Source: Bactericera cockerelli
Taxonomy: Eukaryota > Arthropoda > Insecta > Hemiptera > Triozidae
Length of the DNA: 64,000 bases
Reading direction: 5' to 3'
Assembly: GCA_024516035.1 (NCBI GenBank)
Contig: CM044962.1
Location: 4,202,631 to 4,266,630 of the forward strand
Shown: positions 62,093 to 64,000 of the stretch, one piece after another
Layout of the letters: every line of letters starts with the position of its first letter
Position numbering within the stretch: the stretch's first letter is position 1
Translations under genes and position numbers: made by a program
Notes under the pieces: model-generated
The model's database searches: none
Told to the model about the DNA's origin: nothing
The model's input: only the letters and a program-made list of their open reading frames with translations

Positions 62093-64000
62093 CCCTTGTT
62101 CCACTCGTCCTATTCAATAGAGTCCCCTGTTCCACTCATCCTATTCAATAGAGTCCCCTGTTCCACTCGTCCTATTCAATAGAGTCCCCTGTTCCACTCG
62201 TCCTATTCAATAGAGTCCCGTGTTCCACTCGTCCTATTCAATAGAGTCCCCTGTTCCACTCGCCCTATTCAATAGAGTCCCCTGTTCCACTCGTCCTATT
62301 CAATAGAGTCCCCTGTTCCACTCGTCCTATTCAATAGAGTCCCCTGTTCCACTCGCCCTATTCAATAGAGTCCCCTGTTCCACTCGTCCTATTCAATAGA
62401 GTCCCCTGTTCCACTCGTCCTTTTCAATAGAGTCCCGTGTTCCACTCGTCCTATTCAATAGAGTCCCCTGTTCCACTCGCCCTATTCAATAGAGTCCCCT
62501 GTTCCACTCGTCCTATTCAATAGAGTCCCTTGTTCCACTCGTCCTATTCAATAGAGTCCCGTGTTCCACTCGTCCTATTCAATAGAGTCCCCTGTTCCAC
62601 TCGCCCTATTCAATAGAGTCCCCTGTTCCACTCGTCCTATTCAATAGAGTCCCTTGTTCCACTCGTCCTATTCAATAGAGTCCCTTGTTCCACCCGTCCT
62701 ATTCAATAGAGTCCCTTGTTCCACTCGTCCTATTCAATAGAGTCCCCTGTTCCACTCGTCCTATTCAATAGAGTCCCTTGTTCCACTCGTCCTATTCAAT
62801 AGAGTCCCTTGTTCCACTCGTCCTATTCAATAAAGTCGCTTGTTCCACTCGTCCTATTCAATAGAGTCCCCTGTTCCACTCGTCCTATTCAATAGAGTCC
62901 CGTGTTCCACTCGTCCTATTCAATAGAGTCCCCTGTTCCACTCGCCCTATTCAATAGAGTCCCCTGTTCCACTCGTCCTATTCAATAGAGTCCCCTGTTC
63001 CACTCGTCCTTTTCAATAGAGTCCCGTGTTCCACTCGCCCTATTCAATAGAGCCCCTTGTTCCACTCGTCCTATTCAATAGAGTCCCCTGTTCCACTCGT
63101 CCTATTCAATAGAGTCCCCTGTTCCACTCGTCCTATTCAATAGAGTCGCTTGTTCCACTCGTCCTATTCAATAGAGTCCCCTGTTCCACTCGCCCTATTC
63201 AATAGAGTCTCTTGTTCCACTCGTCCTATTCAATAGAGTCCCGTGTTCCACTCGTCCTATTCAATAGAGTCCCCTGTTCCACTCGCCCTATTCAATAGAG
63301 TCCCCTGTTCCACTCGTCCTATTCAATAGAGTCCCCTGTTCCACTCGTCCTTTTCAATAGAGTCCCGTGTTCCACTCGCCCTATTCAATAGAGCCCCTTG
63401 TTCCACTCGTCCTATTCAATAGAGTCCCCTGTTCCACTCGTCCTATTCAATAGAGTCCCGTGTTCCACTCGCCCTATTCAATAGAGCCCCTTGTTCCACT
63501 CGTCCTATTCAATAGAGTCCCCTGTTCCACTCGTCCTATTCAATAGAGTCCCCTGTTCCACTCGTCCTATTCAATAGAGTCCCTTGTTCCACTCGTCCTA
63601 TTCAATAGAGTCGCTTGTTCCACTCGTCCTATTCAATAGAGTCCCCTGTTCCACTCGTCCTATTCAATAGAGTCCCGTGTTCCACCCGTCCTATTCAATA
63701 GAGTCCCCTGTTCCACTCGTCCTATTCAATAGAGTCCCCTGTTCCACTCGTCCTATTCAATAGAGTCCCTTGTTCCACTCGTCCTATTCAATAGAGTCGC
63801 TTGTTCCACTCGTCCTATTCAATAGAGTCCCTTGTTCCACTCGTCCTATTCAATAGAGTCCCGTGTTCCACCCGTCCTATTCAATAGAGTCCCCTGTTCC
63901 ACTCGTCCTATTCAATAGAGCCCCCTGTTCCACTCGTCCTATTCAATAGAGTCCCCTGTTCCACTCGTCCTATTCAATAGAGTCCCCGTGTTCCACTCGT
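62093..64000. repeat. 31-bp satellite array, about 61 copies, running off the window
   Basis: The unit is TGTTCCACTCGTCCTATTCA plus ATAGAGTCCCC. CCACTC begins at 62101 and 62132, an exact 31-bp period kept to the window end. Variant positions are GTCC/GCCC, CCTATT/CCTTTT, and CCCC/CCCG/CCCT/CGCT before TGTTCC. Shared variants recur 341 bp apart (63051 to 63392; 63008 to 63349), which is 11 units. Confidence 0.97.

Noticed and set aside
62093..64000. CRISPR-like or coding array
   Set aside because: The 31-bp units abut directly, without spacers, and differ only by point variants. It is a satellite.

Overview
The window looks like a repeat-dominated stretch of a eukaryotic, most likely arthropod (insect) nuclear genome. 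It is AT-rich. It has GT-AG introns with an animal-style TATA promoter, many dispersed SINE copies with tRNA-like or 5S-rRNA-like heads, LINE, Helitron, PIF/Harbinger and EnSpm/CACTA elements, and abundant microsatellites and polypurine tracts. The species cannot be settled from the sequence; an insect, perhaps a hemipteran, is a low-confidence guess. Only one likely host coding exon is convincing: a signal-peptide exon at 16391-16553 on the minus strand. A second, much weaker candidate exon is at 33224-33286.

Layout: 1-16 kb holds scattered SINEs, two MITEs, a Helitron (11658-11880), a 16-bp tandem array (5879-6285) and purine-rich tracts. 16.4-16.6 kb is the host exon, followed by a palindromic MITE (17189-17354). 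18.9-23.0 kb is a nest: a degenerate repeat array carries a 5'-truncated LINE (19751-22982, minus). The LINE reading frame is split by a 1091-bp PIF/Harbinger element (21813-22903), which itself holds a decayed MADF-like exon and a fragment of a second LINE. 23-40 kb is repeats: minisatellites of 45, 40, 38 and 23 bp, SINEs, a 5S/tRNA-SINE chimera, a TIR element (33918-34824) and a Helitron nested inside another Helitron (35094-35599).

The centrepiece is 40866-51508: a nearly complete 10.6-kb EnSpm/CACTA-type DNA transposon. Its termini are CACGCTGAAAAA and CACGGTGAAAAA, flanked by a TA duplication, and it is inserted in an older dispersed repeat whose other copies show the empty site. It encodes a four-exon SAM-domain protein (647 aa by my splice model, every intron phase matching) and a 718-aa DDE transposase with an N-terminal C2H2 finger. 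The transposase C-terminus appears shifted into another frame at a short A-run. Long subterminal regions are built from GCATA/TATGC motifs, 163-bp and 64-bp direct repeats and near-perfect hairpins. They are probable transposase-binding arrays.

51.5-62.1 kb is again SINEs, MITEs, minisatellites and pyrimidine/purine tracts. From 62093 to the window edge runs a 31-bp satellite (about 61 copies) with signs of an 11-unit higher-order period. The two transposon genes presumably act together in mobilising the CACTA element. No other genes in the window can be linked functionally.
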